From Rhizobium leguminosarum (GTDB lineage Bacteria; Pseudomonadota; Alphaproteobacteria; Rhizobiales; Rhizobiaceae): a stretch of 64,000 nucleotides of DNA. The position numbers and the translations under genes are program-made. The notes beneath the pieces are model-generated. The model did not search any database. It was not told the origin of the DNA and worked only from the letters and a program-made list of their open reading frames with translations. Below are positions 29,308 to 37,409 of the stretch, one piece after another; within the stretch, counting starts at the first letter, position 1; every line of letters begins with the position of its first letter. The stretch lies in assembly GCF_001652265.1 (NCBI RefSeq), contig NZ_LWBS01000097.1:61020-125019 (forward strand), read 5' to 3'.

Positions 29308-30023
29308 GATCTACCCTCACGCGACATGTTCGTCATCGGATCCTTCTCCGAACGCCAACGTATGAATTTCGCAGGGACACCTGCGGCGACCGAGAACGGC
29401 TCGACGTCGGAAACGACAACTGCCCCCGCTCCAATGATCGCCCCCTTCCCGATGGTCACGCCGGGAAGAATGGTCGCATTCGTTCCGATATCGGCCTCTG
29501 CACAGATTCGTACCGGCTTGATTTCAAGATCCGTACGAATGATCGGCACATCCAAGGGCAGTGCCGTGTGGGTCGAGCCAAGTACCTTGGCGCCAGGCCC
29601 CCACCCGACAGAATCCTCGATCACGAGATCGCGAGCGTCGAAATAGGCCATCGGCCCGATCCAGACATTATCGCCGATCTTGCATCGGCCGTCGAAGCGA
29701 CCCTGGATATAGGCCTGAGCCCCGATGAACACCCCATTGCCGATGTCGAACGTCTCGGGATGTTTGAAACCGGCACCGCCTGCAACCTGCAATCCTGTGC
29801 CACAACTCCGCGTGATGGCTTGCCAGATGGCTTTTCGCATCAGAATATCGATGACACCGTCACCGGTCGCGAAACGACCGTATAGTTCGATCAGGCCAGC
29901 GCGCCCGTATGACTGCCTGAGTTCTTCGGCCAGCCCGGCCTGGTAGGCAGGGTCCGCCGGCCTTTCATGACGGCCATGGACCGCTTGCACGATCCGGGCC
30001 TCGCCCGCACGATTAGCTGACAT
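29304..30023 (-). CDS. Left-handed beta-helix acyltransferase (hexapeptide repeat)
   Basis: The 239-residue protein has hexapeptide repeats in the C-terminal half (IGNGVFIGAQAYIQG, IGDNVWIGPMAYF, then ADIGTNATILPGVTIGKGAIIGAGAVV), ending in AAGVPAKFIRW as in sugar O- or N-acetyltransferases. An N-terminal helical domain of about 80 residues precedes the repeats. The ATG at 30023 lies inside the preceding aminotransferase gene (11-base overlap), and its stop overlaps the epimerase start. It probably acylates an amino sugar made by the neighbouring aminotransferase; a role on the finished glycan is also possible. Confidence 0.85.
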   Translation of the reverse strand: MSANRAGEARIVQAVHGRHERPADPAYQAGLAEELRQSYGRAGLIELYGRFATGDGVIDILMRKAIWQAITRSCGTGLQVAGGAGFKHPETFDIGNGVFIGAQAYIQGRFDGRCKIGDNVWIGPMAYFDARDLVIEDSVGWGPGAKVLGSTHTALPLDVPIIRTDLEIKPVRICAEADIGTNATILPGVTIGKGAIIGAGAVVVSDVEPFSVAAGVPAKFIRWRSEKDPMTNMSREGRS

Positions 30024-31116
30024 AGGTGTTCTCCAGCGCGGCGGCCACCTGGTCGACGTGCCACGCCGGCATCTCGGGATAGATCGGCAGCGAGAGGACC
30101 TCCCGTGCGGCAGCTTCCGATATTGGGAAATCGCCGGCCTTGTAACCAAGGTCGGCATGGGCCTTCTGCAGATGAACTGGGATCGGATAGTGCAGCCCGG
30201 ACTGAATGCCCTCTTCGCTCAGTACGCGCTGAAGCTGGTCGCGATCGCGGCTTCTGATGGCATAGACGTGATAGACGTGGCGCCGGTCGGCGATTTCGAC
30301 AGGTGTCCTGAGATTCGCCGAACCGCCAAGCAGCAACGAGTAGCGGCGTCCGTGGGCGCGCCGCGCTTCGGTCCAGACCTCGAGGTGCCGGAGCTTGATG
30401 CGCAGGATCGCACCTTGAATGGCATCCATGCGGTAGTTGAAGCCCTTCAGCAGATGGTGATAACGCTGTTCCTGACCCCAGTCGCGCAACATGCGCATCG
30501 TCTTGGCCTGATCGTCGCTGTTCGTGACGACGATACCCCCCTCGCCGCAGGCGCCGAGATTTTTGCCGGGGTAGAAGCTGAAGCAACCGGATGTGCCGAT
30601 GCTGCCGGCGCGCGCGCCTTTGTATTGCGCTCCGTGCGCCTGGCAGGCGTCCTCGATGACCGGTATCCGGTAGTGGTCAGCAATCGTTTTGATCGCGTCC
30701 ATATCGGCCATCTGACCGTAGAGATGGACGGGAACAATGGCCTTGGTTCGGGGTGTAATCTTTGCCTCGAGTTGAGCCGGATCCATCGTGAGCGTCACGG
30801 GCTCGACATCGACGAATACCGGTCGTGCACCTGCGTAGCAGATCGCCGATACGGTCGCGACGAAGGTAAATGGCACGGTGATGACTTCATCGCCGGGGCC
30901 GACGCCTGCCGCGAGAAGCGACAGATGCAGGGCACTCGTTCCGGTGTTGACGGCTATCGCATGTTTGACGTTGCAATAGTCCGCGAATTCCTGCTCGAGG
31001 CGAGCGACCTCCTCGCCCAGTATGTACTGCCCCGAGGCCAGGACACCGAGCACGGCGGCGTCGATTTCGCTCTTAATGGATTGATATTGTGCCTTGAGGT
31101 CCAGGAACGGGATCAT
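30013..31116 (-). CDS. WbpE-like sugar 3-aminotransferase (DegT/DnrJ family)
   Basis: The 367-residue PLP enzyme starts IPFLDLKAQYQSIKSEID and has SGQYILGEEV, VPVHLYGQMADMDAI, PVIEDACQAHGAQYKG and the catalytic lysine in FYPGKNLGACGEGG. These are the landmarks of WbpE/FdtB-type 3-aminotransferases. In the Pseudomonas pathway WbpE aminates the C3-keto sugar made by WbpB, and WbpD then acetylates it. Here WbpB-like and WbpD-like genes lie directly upstream in the same overlapping chain, which strongly supports this role. Its start overlaps the WbpB-like stop by ATGA. Confidence 0.88.
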   Translation of the reverse strand: MIPFLDLKAQYQSIKSEIDAAVLGVLASGQYILGEEVARLEQEFADYCNVKHAIAVNTGTSALHLSLLAAGVGPGDEVITVPFTFVATVSAICYAGARPVFVDVEPVTLTMDPAQLEAKITPRTKAIVPVHLYGQMADMDAIKTIADHYRIPVIEDACQAHGAQYKGARAGSIGTSGCFSFYPGKNLGACGEGGIVVTNSDDQAKTMRMLRDWGQEQRYHHLLKGFNYRMDAIQGAILRIKLRHLEVWTEARRAHGRRYSLLLGGSANLRTPVEIADRRHVYHVYAIRSRDRDQLQRVLSEEGIQSGLHYPIPVHLQKAHADLGYKAGDFPISEAAAREVLSLPIYPEMPAWHVDQVAAALENTYVS

Positions 31117-32150
31117 GCAATGCGCCTCGCCTCTTCAAGCTCGATGATACGACCGCGCTGGGCGAGCGATCGGCTTGCGGCTTCAAGGATGCGAACGACC
31201 CGCAGCCCGGCTTGGCCATCCGTAATGGGTCGCAAATTTTGCTCGATGCAATCGACGAACTGATCCAGTTCGCGTTTCAACGCCTCGGTCATATCGAGCT
31301 TGGGCGCCCACATGTCGCCGCTGCGGTAGCCGACCATCATCTGATGCACCTTCTCACCATATGCATCGGAATTGGGGCACATGGTAATGCCCTTGTCATA
31401 GACCTTGATCTTTTCGCTGGGCTCCAGATCGTCATAGACGATCATCTTGCTGCTGCCGCCGATCAGCGTGCGGCGGACCTTGACCGGGGCCAGCCAATTG
31501 ACGTGGATATGTGCGATGAGCTTGCTCTCGAAGAAAAGCGTCAGATAGGCGATGTTCTCCGGCTCGCCGAGCACATGGCTCATGCCCGTCGCAGAAACGG
31601 CGACCGGCCTTTCCTGCACAACATGGTCCAGGATGGAGAGATCATGCACCGCGAGGTCCCAGATGACGCTGACATCGTGCTGGAAGAGCCCCAAATTGAC
31701 CCGAACCGAGTCGTAGTAATACATGTCGCCGAGGCCGCTTTCGACGAGTTCGCGCATCTTGCGGACGGCGCCTGTATGGACGAAAGTATGATCCACGGCC
31801 AGCACGAGGCGTCTGCGCGCGGCTTCTTCGACCATCCGCGAGGCTTCGTCCGTCGTCGAAGCCATCGGCTTTTCGACGAAGACATGCTTTCCGGCCATCA
31901 TAGCCTGCATAGCGAGCTTGAAATGGGTGAAGACCGGCGTCGCGATAGCGATGGCATCCACTCTCGGATCGCGCAGGACTTCCTCGAAATCATCGGTGAT
32001 CGTCACTGCGGGGTAGCGGCTTTTGACAGCCGCCAACCGTTCGACATTCAGATCACAAACTGAAACGAGGTGCGCGCCGGCCGCTTCCGAGATGTTACGA
32101 ACCAGATTCGGACCCCAATACCCATACCCAACAACGGCGATACCGATCAT
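31113..32150 (-). CDS. WbpB-like sugar nucleotide 3-dehydrogenase (Gfo/Idh/MocA family)
   Basis: The 345-residue oxidoreductase has the N-terminal NAD fold AVVGYGYWGPNLVRN and the family motif GKHVFVEKPMA near residue 95. The substrate-domain motif WDLAVHDLSILDH around residue 175 supplies the catalytic histidine/aspartate region. In the WbpB pathway such enzymes oxidise C3 of UDP-N-acetylglucosaminuronate. Overlaps by ATGA at both ends couple it to the WbpD-like and WbpE-like genes. No WbpA-type 6-dehydrogenase or WbpI-type epimerase lies in this window; they could be elsewhere in the genome. Confidence 0.87.
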   Translation of the reverse strand: MIGIAVVGYGYWGPNLVRNISEAAGAHLVSVCDLNVERLAAVKSRYPAVTITDDFEEVLRDPRVDAIAIATPVFTHFKLAMQAMMAGKHVFVEKPMASTTDEASRMVEEAARRRLVLAVDHTFVHTGAVRKMRELVESGLGDMYYYDSVRVNLGLFQHDVSVIWDLAVHDLSILDHVVQERPVAVSATGMSHVLGEPENIAYLTLFFESKLIAHIHVNWLAPVKVRRTLIGGSSKMIVYDDLEPSEKIKVYDKGITMCPNSDAYGEKVHQMMVGYRSGDMWAPKLDMTEALKRELDQFVDCIEQNLRPITDGQAGLRVVRILEAASRSLAQRGRIIELEEARRIA

Positions 32151-32653
32151 TGCACTTCTCCCAACGCTTGCATGTTGACTGATCGGTCATGAACGCGACC
32201 GATGATCCTGGCCGGAACGCCGACAACAATGGCACCGTCCGGCACATCCTTGGTTACAACCGCGCCGGCGCCGACCTGTGCGGCTTCTCCGATGATGACG
32301 CCAGGCAGAATGGTGGCGTTGCTGCCAATCGACGCGTGGCGCTTGACCAGAGTAGGGATGACAGCCCAGTCGGTTTCGGTCTGCAGGCTGCCATCCGGAT
32401 TGACGGCGCGCGGGTACATGTCGTTGGTAAACATGACCCCGTGGCCTATGAACACGCCGTCTTCCAGCGTCACGCCCTCGCAGAGGAAGGAATGGCTGGA
32501 GATCTTACAGTCTTCTCCGACGATGACATTCTTCTGAATCTCGACGAAGGTGCCGATGCGGGTTCCTGCGCCGATCGTGCAGCCGTAGAGATTCACAAGA
32601 TCTCGATGGTGAATGACGCTGCCGTCACCCAGCTTGACGTTTGATGCAATCAT
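32147..32653 (-). CDS. WbpD-like sugar N-acetyltransferase (left-handed beta-helix)
   Basis: The 168-residue protein is made almost entirely of hexapeptide repeats (IGAGTRIGTFVEIQKNVIVG, CKISSHSFLCEGVTLEDG) followed by GHGVMFTNDMYPRAVN, the WbpD-type active-site loop, and ends GVPARIIGRV. The family N-acetylates the 3-amino group of UDP-GlcNAc3NA-type sugars. It opens the six-gene operon; an AGGAG site lies about ten bases before the ATG. Divergent from the LuxR-type regulator gene across a 539-base gap. Confidence 0.87.
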   Translation of the reverse strand: MIASNVKLGDGSVIHHRDLVNLYGCTIGAGTRIGTFVEIQKNVIVGEDCKISSHSFLCEGVTLEDGVFIGHGVMFTNDMYPRAVNPDGSLQTETDWAVIPTLVKRHASIGSNATILPGVIIGEAAQVGAGAVVTKDVPDGAIVVGVPARIIGRVHDRSVNMQALGEVQ

Positions 32654-33192
32654 CCCTGCAAACTCCTAAACTCATAACAGGCCCGATTTTCAGTTAAACA
32701 AAGGTCGATTGCGTCCAATGTTACCCAGGACAAATACTTCTCTCCATTCCAAAGAGAATTGTTTTCTTCATCTGAGTAAAGAAACAAATCGTTTAAGCTT
32801 ATCCGCCGAAAGGCGTATCTACTTACGACGACTTACGCCCCAGTTTATGCCCCTGTCCAACATTGGTGGCGGGTCACCTCTCGCACTCGTCGGCTGGCGA
32901 ACGCCGGAGACAGCGATGGTTTCCATGCATTTAGGGGTTCATTGCCAAATGGCGGCGCAACAAGAGAGACTATCCCGCAATCGTTCTAGTAAGACCTAGG
33001 TCTATACTCAGGCTTATCTTCAATTTCTTATCCAATTATAGAAGTTGTGTAGTACTTAACCTATATTAGCTACTGCAACGCCCGGCGAATTGTGGTAATC
33101 CATTCCTCCTTTAGAGTTTCCTAAACCCCCGTATGGAGAGGGGTCGGTACTCGGGCCGTAGTGGCGTAACGTGTTATAGGGAGGGTGAAGCT
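32654..33192. promoter_or_regulatory. Divergent control region of the amino-sugar operon and the LuxR-type regulator gene
   Basis: No gene is evident in these 539 bases, which are AT-richer than the surroundings. A perfect 12-base palindrome AGACCTAGGTCT lies at 32992-33003 and could be an operator. Start signals for both flanking units must be here, but no clear promoter hexamers were assigned. Confidence 0.45.
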
Positions 33193-33957
33193 GTGAATTC
33201 AGCACTTATACCGAATCTAGACCGCAGGCAGGAAAACATCTCTCTTCCTCTTAAGATAGACAATAACGCGCACACACCTGTCTTGTCGGCAAGGCAAACG
33301 CATTCGCTTGTCATTCTCGATAATCGTGAACTTGATAGGCAGTGCTTGGCGCAATGCATGGCTGCTCAAAAGGCGGATTTGCAGATACTGGCATTTGGAT
33401 CAATTGAGGAATGGAAGCAGAAGCGCGACGAACATCCTCCGCTTTCGGCAATCCTCTTGAACGTCGGCGGCAAAAAGATCGATGAACCGGCCGTTTCGGA
33501 GCAAATCCGCAAGCTTGCGTCGGAATTTACATCAACGCCACTCATCGTATTGGCTGATAGCGACGATTTCGGCCAAATCGTCAGGGCGCTTGAGTACGGA
33601 GCCAAAGGGTTCATACCCGCCTCAGTCAGCGTCAGTGTGTGTATGGAGCTGATCGCGCTGTCAGTGGCAGGAGGAATTTTTGTGCCTGCAAGCGCCCTGT
33701 TCGCCATGCATCACTTGCTGGACTCGAGCAATTCGACCGCACGCCCGCTGGCCGGCATATTCACGGATCGTCAGGTCGAAGTCGTGGAGGCGCTCCGACG
33801 CGGAAAGGCGAATAAAATTATCGCTTATGAGCTCAACCTGCGAGAGAGCACTGTCAAGGTGCATGTTCGCAATATTATGAAAAAGGTCAAAGCAACGAAC
33901 AGAACGGAAGTCGTGTTCAAGCTCAACGACTTATGTCAAACCGGTATTCCGGCATGA
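33193..33957 (+). CDS. LuxR-family transcriptional regulator with degenerate receiver domain
   Basis: The 254-residue protein has a response-regulator-like fold (about 38-160) and a LuxR-type helix-turn-helix (about 185-240: FTDRQVEVVEALRRGKANKIIAYEL ... STVKVHVRNIMKKV). The receiver looks unable to accept phosphate: the site where the aspartate is expected reads AILLNVGG (Asn near residue 90) and the switch lysine region reads GFIPAS. It may respond to another cue or act constitutively, as described for some rhizobial exopolysaccharide regulators. GTG at 33193 was chosen because a GAGGG site lies seven bases upstream; an ATG at 33133 has none. It sits inside the polysaccharide locus and is followed by a clear terminator. 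Confidence 0.85.
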   Translation: MNSALIPNLDRRQENISLPLKIDNNAHTPVLSARQTHSLVILDNRELDRQCLAQCMAAQKADLQILAFGSIEEWKQKRDEHPPLSAILLNVGGKKIDEPAVSEQIRKLASEFTSTPLIVLADSDDFGQIVRALEYGAKGFIPASVSVSVCMELIALSVAGGIFVPASALFAMHHLLDSSNSTARPLAGIFTDRQVEVVEALRRGKANKIIAYELNLRESTVKVHVRNIMKKVKATNRTEVVFKLNDLCQTGIPA

Positions 33958-34034
33958 CCGTGGATAGGGCGTCGGCCTGATGCTTGTTGGGGCAAATCTT
34001 TTCGTATCTTGGAACCACGGTCTTGCTCAAATCA

Positions 34035-34067
34035 CCCCGGTGGCGCGAATGCGTCACCGGGGTTTTT
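34035..34067 (+). terminator. Rho-independent terminator after the LuxR-type regulator gene
   Basis: CCCCGGTG (34035-34042) pairs perfectly with CACCGGGG (34055-34062) around a 12-base loop and is followed by TTTTT. It lies about 75 bases after the regulator stop codon and between convergent genes. Confidence 0.88.
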
Positions 34068-34184
34068 GATATCGGGCGATCTATTATGCTTCCCGCGATC
34101 TTGGCGTGAGCAGCGATCGGGCTCCCAACCACGGACTGCTTTTCCCGTCTTTGCAGGGAACTAACCCGGCCCGGTCCTGCCTGT

Positions 34185-35174
34185 TCATGCTGCAGCTCTT
34201 CGCCGCATAGAATTCAAGGCGTACCAGTACTTTGGGCCGATGGTTTGCTTGCAGACCAACTTGATCCAGGGCAATGAATTTCGCACATCAGGAGAAACCT
34301 CGAGAGCAAAACGCTGAATAGCCACGGCTGTGGGAACATCGAAATTATTAAATGCCATGCCCGCCAGCCGAAGCGCCTCTTTCCCGAGATCCCTGGCAAG
34401 AAAACGTCTTAATTTCTCATCTTTCCTGAGGCTTTCCGCGCCTTGGCGAAATAGAATATCGAAAGCCTGTTTTCGTTGCCGGAGGTCGGGAAGGATACTT
34501 TGTCCATAGTATTGTAGCGACATGTTCGAAGCATGTCTGCGGTATACTGCCTGGTCTTCGTTGATGTAGCCTACACCGGCATGTGATGCGAGCCGCAGCC
34601 ACATCTCCATATCGCCGGCATGCGGCAGTTCCTTATTATAGCCGCCGACCTGTTTTTGCAGTGTCGTTCTCACGATAGCCGTCGGTGTCGGAACCAGGTT
34701 GTTTGCTCCACTCAACCGTATGAATTGCGGACCGGACAAGACCTGCATCGGAGGCACACTATTGTCGCCGAGAGGATCGACGCGCTTACTGACGCCACTC
34801 GGCTCAGCTATGAGCGCGTTTCCGAACGTAAACCCCACATGCGGATGATTGCGCATCAGCTCGGAAGCGCGCCCCAGCGCGCCCGGCAAGAGATAATCAT
34901 CCGCAGAGAGAAGCAGGAACAAGTCGCCGCCCGCCCACTCGATTCCCCCATTATAGGTGGCGATGTGGCCCTTGTTTTCCGTCTGCCGCCGATAGGTGAC
35001 CCGTTTGTCCCGGGATGCCAGGGCCATTCCGACTTCCGGCGTATTGTCTGGCGAGCAGTCATCCAGAATAAGCACGCGCACATCGACGCCTGCTTGTGAA
35101 AGAACACTACCAACACATTCCTCAAGAAAATGAGCGTAGTTGTAGCAGGGAATGACGACATCAACGCGTTGCAA
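34185..35174 (-). CDS. Family 2 glycosyltransferase (TTG start)
   Basis: The 329-residue protein opens with the GT-A fold strand RVDVVIPCYNYAHFLEECVGSVL, then DDCSPDNT and a metal-binding SADDYLLPG motif near residue 98, typical of GT2 enzymes. The C-terminal 100 residues are helical. It transfers a sugar from a nucleotide donor to the lipid-linked repeat unit in the cytoplasm; donor unknown. A TTG at 35174 is the best start: it has a perfect GGAGG site seven bases upstream and gives the canonical N-terminus. ATG-initiated longer versions run into the preceding gene with basic, unrelated sequence. It is the last of five co-directional genes starting with the WecG-type gene. Confidence 0.87.
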   Translation of the reverse strand: MQRVDVVIPCYNYAHFLEECVGSVLSQAGVDVRVLILDDCSPDNTPEVGMALASRDKRVTYRRQTENKGHIATYNGGIEWAGGDLFLLLSADDYLLPGALGRASELMRNHPHVGFTFGNALIAEPSGVSKRVDPLGDNSVPPMQVLSGPQFIRLSGANNLVPTPTAIVRTTLQKQVGGYNKELPHAGDMEMWLRLASHAGVGYINEDQAVYRRHASNMSLQYYGQSILPDLRQRKQAFDILFRQGAESLRKDEKLRRFLARDLGKEALRLAGMAFNNFDVPTAVAIQRFALEVSPDVRNSLPWIKLVCKQTIGPKYWYALNSMRRRAAA

Positions 35175-35268
35175 CCTTGTTCCTCCGCAGGCAATCGTTT
35201 CGTTCGGAGCATTTCGTGGAACCCGAACTCGGCTTCGTTTCGCTCTTACGCGTTCTTCGCTCCGCGAT

Positions 35269-36249
35269 TCATTGGCGCGGCGTCGATGCGCACGCACGCA
35301 TAGCCGATTTCGCGCTGGACCATGCCGCTCTCAACAAGGCGGATCGGGCAAGCAGCCGCGACCCTGCACGCTTCAGGCCACTCTGAACGCGCGCCCAACG
35401 GGTAAGCGCAAAACGGGTCCGGGACCGAAACGTATCGTAGAAGGCGACGTTCGGGCTCAAGCTTCCTGATTTCCAGGGCTTCACGTTGGTCACGAAATGA
35501 ACGATCGCGAGCTTCTGCTCGAGCGCGATGCGGGCGATCGCCTGCGTTGGCTCGAACTGAAAATTCCAGGCACGGTCCAGGATCTTCCACTTTCCGTCGC
35601 AGGCAAAGTTAAGAGCGTCCTGATCCGAATATTCTGTCGTCGGAAAGCGGTCGAGATAGTCCAGAGACCGTTCCGATATTCGCTCGTTTCGCCATTTTTC
35701 AAGGTCGATAAGAAGAATGCCGGCGTTGAAATAACGTTCGACCCGAGGGCCGCCGGTTGCACCTGGTCCGTTGCGCACAACATTGTCCAGCCAGTAATCC
35801 GGCACGGCGCCGATCACTGCCTCGCCAAGATCGATACTCCACAGCTGTTCAAGCGCTGTCAGGACCAGGATGTCGCCATCCAGATACAGAACCCGATTGC
35901 AGGTCTGCGGAAGGAACTGCGGCAAAAGGAGTCTCGCGAAGGTCATCCTCGAAACGCCAGGGCGAGTGGAAAATCCGCTTGCGAAGGACAATGTGGCGAT
36001 GGGATGCCACTGAATGACTGCAGAATTTGCGGGCAGAGAATCAAAGATCAGTCGCTTTGTTTCTTCGCCTATTCCCTCATGAACGACATGGACATTCAAG
36101 GGCCATGCGCTTCGGTTATTCTCGGCGACCGATCTAAGGGCGGTCGCCAAGGGAACGGCGTAGGCCGCATCGACCGCAAAGACGATGGGCCCCAACCGCT
36201 GTGTTGCACCCGTAGGGACGGCTCCTGCTCGTATGCTATACACATTCAT
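35269..36249 (-). CDS. Family 8 glycosyltransferase (LgtC-like)
   Basis: The 326-residue protein has PIVFAVDAAYAVPLATALRS at the N-terminus, the metal-binding DXD in RVLYLDGDILVL near residue 105, FNAGILLIDLEKWR near residue 170 and the SDQDALN motif near residue 200, all diagnostic of GT8 retaining transferases such as LgtC. The C-terminal tail after residue 270 is basic and amphipathic, suggesting membrane attachment. The start at 36249 avoids a long overlap with the upstream gene and places the fold at residue 20. Donor likely UDP-hexose; not determinable here. Confidence 0.85.
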   Translation of the reverse strand: MNVYSIRAGAVPTGATQRLGPIVFAVDAAYAVPLATALRSVAENNRSAWPLNVHVVHEGIGEETKRLIFDSLPANSAVIQWHPIATLSFASGFSTRPGVSRMTFARLLLPQFLPQTCNRVLYLDGDILVLTALEQLWSIDLGEAVIGAVPDYWLDNVVRNGPGATGGPRVERYFNAGILLIDLEKWRNERISERSLDYLDRFPTTEYSDQDALNFACDGKWKILDRAWNFQFEPTQAIARIALEQKLAIVHFVTNVKPWKSGSLSPNVAFYDTFRSRTRFALTRWARVQSGLKRAGSRLLARSALLRAAWSSAKSAMRACASTPRQ

Positions 36250-36311
36250 GTTTCCGGCACCATCCCATCGAAAGAACACGAGCTTCGACTTGCAATGATC
36301 GACGTTGTTGT

Positions 36312-37364
36312 TCACGGCCCGATTGATACGGCTTCCTGAACGGGAAGACCGACGGCCGGGGTAGGCAGATGGGTGTAGGCCGTTCGCGAGGACTGGACGC
36401 CAAGCGTGCTCTTCACTCCGCCAGAAAGCTTCCACTCGAAATACGCGATCGTTTTCTCGAGCCCCTGTCGCAGGTTCACTGTCGGCTGCCAGCCCAGGTC
36501 CTGCCTTGCGCGGCTGATGTCGGGCTTGCGCTGCGTCGGATCGTCAATCGGCAGAGGCTTGTAAACGATGCTTGATTTCGATCCCGTCATCTCGATGACC
36601 ATTTCGGCCAGTTCCCGGACCTGGAATTCTCCTGGGTTACCGAGATTGATCGGACCTGTAACGCCAGCCGGCGCCCCCATCAGGCGGATGAAGCCCTCAA
36701 TCAGATCGTCTACATAGCAGAAGGAGCGCGTTTGCGTGCCATTGCCGAATATCGTGATCGGCTCGTTTTGAAGCGCCTGAACGATGAAATTGGAGACGAC
36801 GCGGCCGTCATTGGTCTGCATGCGCGGCCCGTAAGTATTGAAGATGCGGGCTACGCGGATTTCCACGCCATATTGACGATGGTAATCGAAGAACAATGTT
36901 TCGGCACACCGCTTGCCTTCGTCATAACATGCCCGCGGCCCTATGGGATTGACGCTGCCTCGATATTCCTCGGGCTGAGGGTGGACTGCCGGATCGCCAT
37001 AAACTTCGCTCGTGGATGCCTGGAAGATCTTCGCCCTGGTGCGTTTTGCCAAGCCGAGCATATTGATGGCCCCGTGCACATTGGTCTTTACGGTCTGTAC
37101 GGGGTCGTGCTGATAGTGGACCGGAGACGCCGGACAGGCGAGGTTGTAGATCTCGTCGACCTCCACATAGAGCGGGAAGGTAATGTCATGGCGCAGCACC
37201 TCAAAGCGAGGATCGTCAAGAAGATGCAGCACATTGTCGCGCGAACCGGTGTAGTAATTGTCCACGCAGAGGACGTCATTGCCCTCTCGCAAAAGCCTTT
37301 CGCACAGGAAAGATCCCAGAAAGCCGGTGCCGCCGGTTACCATAATTCGCTTTTGTCCGTGCAT
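36312..37364 (-). CDS. UDP-glucuronate decarboxylase (UDP-xylose synthase) family SDR
   Basis: The 350-residue protein has the NAD motif GGTGFLGS, the UXS signature [21 protein letters not shown], and the catalytic YDEGKRCAE motif near residue 147, followed by [10 protein letters not shown] and [12 protein letters not shown]. These mark the UDP-xylose synthase group, which converts UDP-glucuronate to UDP-xylose. It would supply xylose for the polysaccharide. The last 35 residues extend beyond the usual end. An ACGGAGC site precedes the ATG. It lies between the initiating transferase and the GT8 gene in the same direction. Confidence 0.9.
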   Translation of the reverse strand: MHGQKRIMVTGGTGFLGSFLCERLLREGNDVLCVDNYYTGSRDNVLHLLDDPRFEVLRHDITFPLYVEVDEIYNLACPASPVHYQHDPVQTVKTNVHGAINMLGLAKRTRAKIFQASTSEVYGDPAVHPQPEEYRGSVNPIGPRACYDEGKRCAETLFFDYHRQYGVEIRVARIFNTYGPRMQTNDGRVVSNFIVQALQNEPITIFGNGTQTRSFCYVDDLIEGFIRLMGAPAGVTGPINLGNPGEFQVRELAEMVIEMTGSKSSIVYKPLPIDDPTQRKPDISRARQDLGWQPTVNLRQGLEKTIAYFEWKLSGGVKSTLGVQSSRTAYTHLPTPAVGLPVQEAVSIGP

Positions 37365-37409
37365 TGGTGTGCTCCGTTGTTGACGGTTGCCTCGCGAAAG
37401 CGAGGATGG

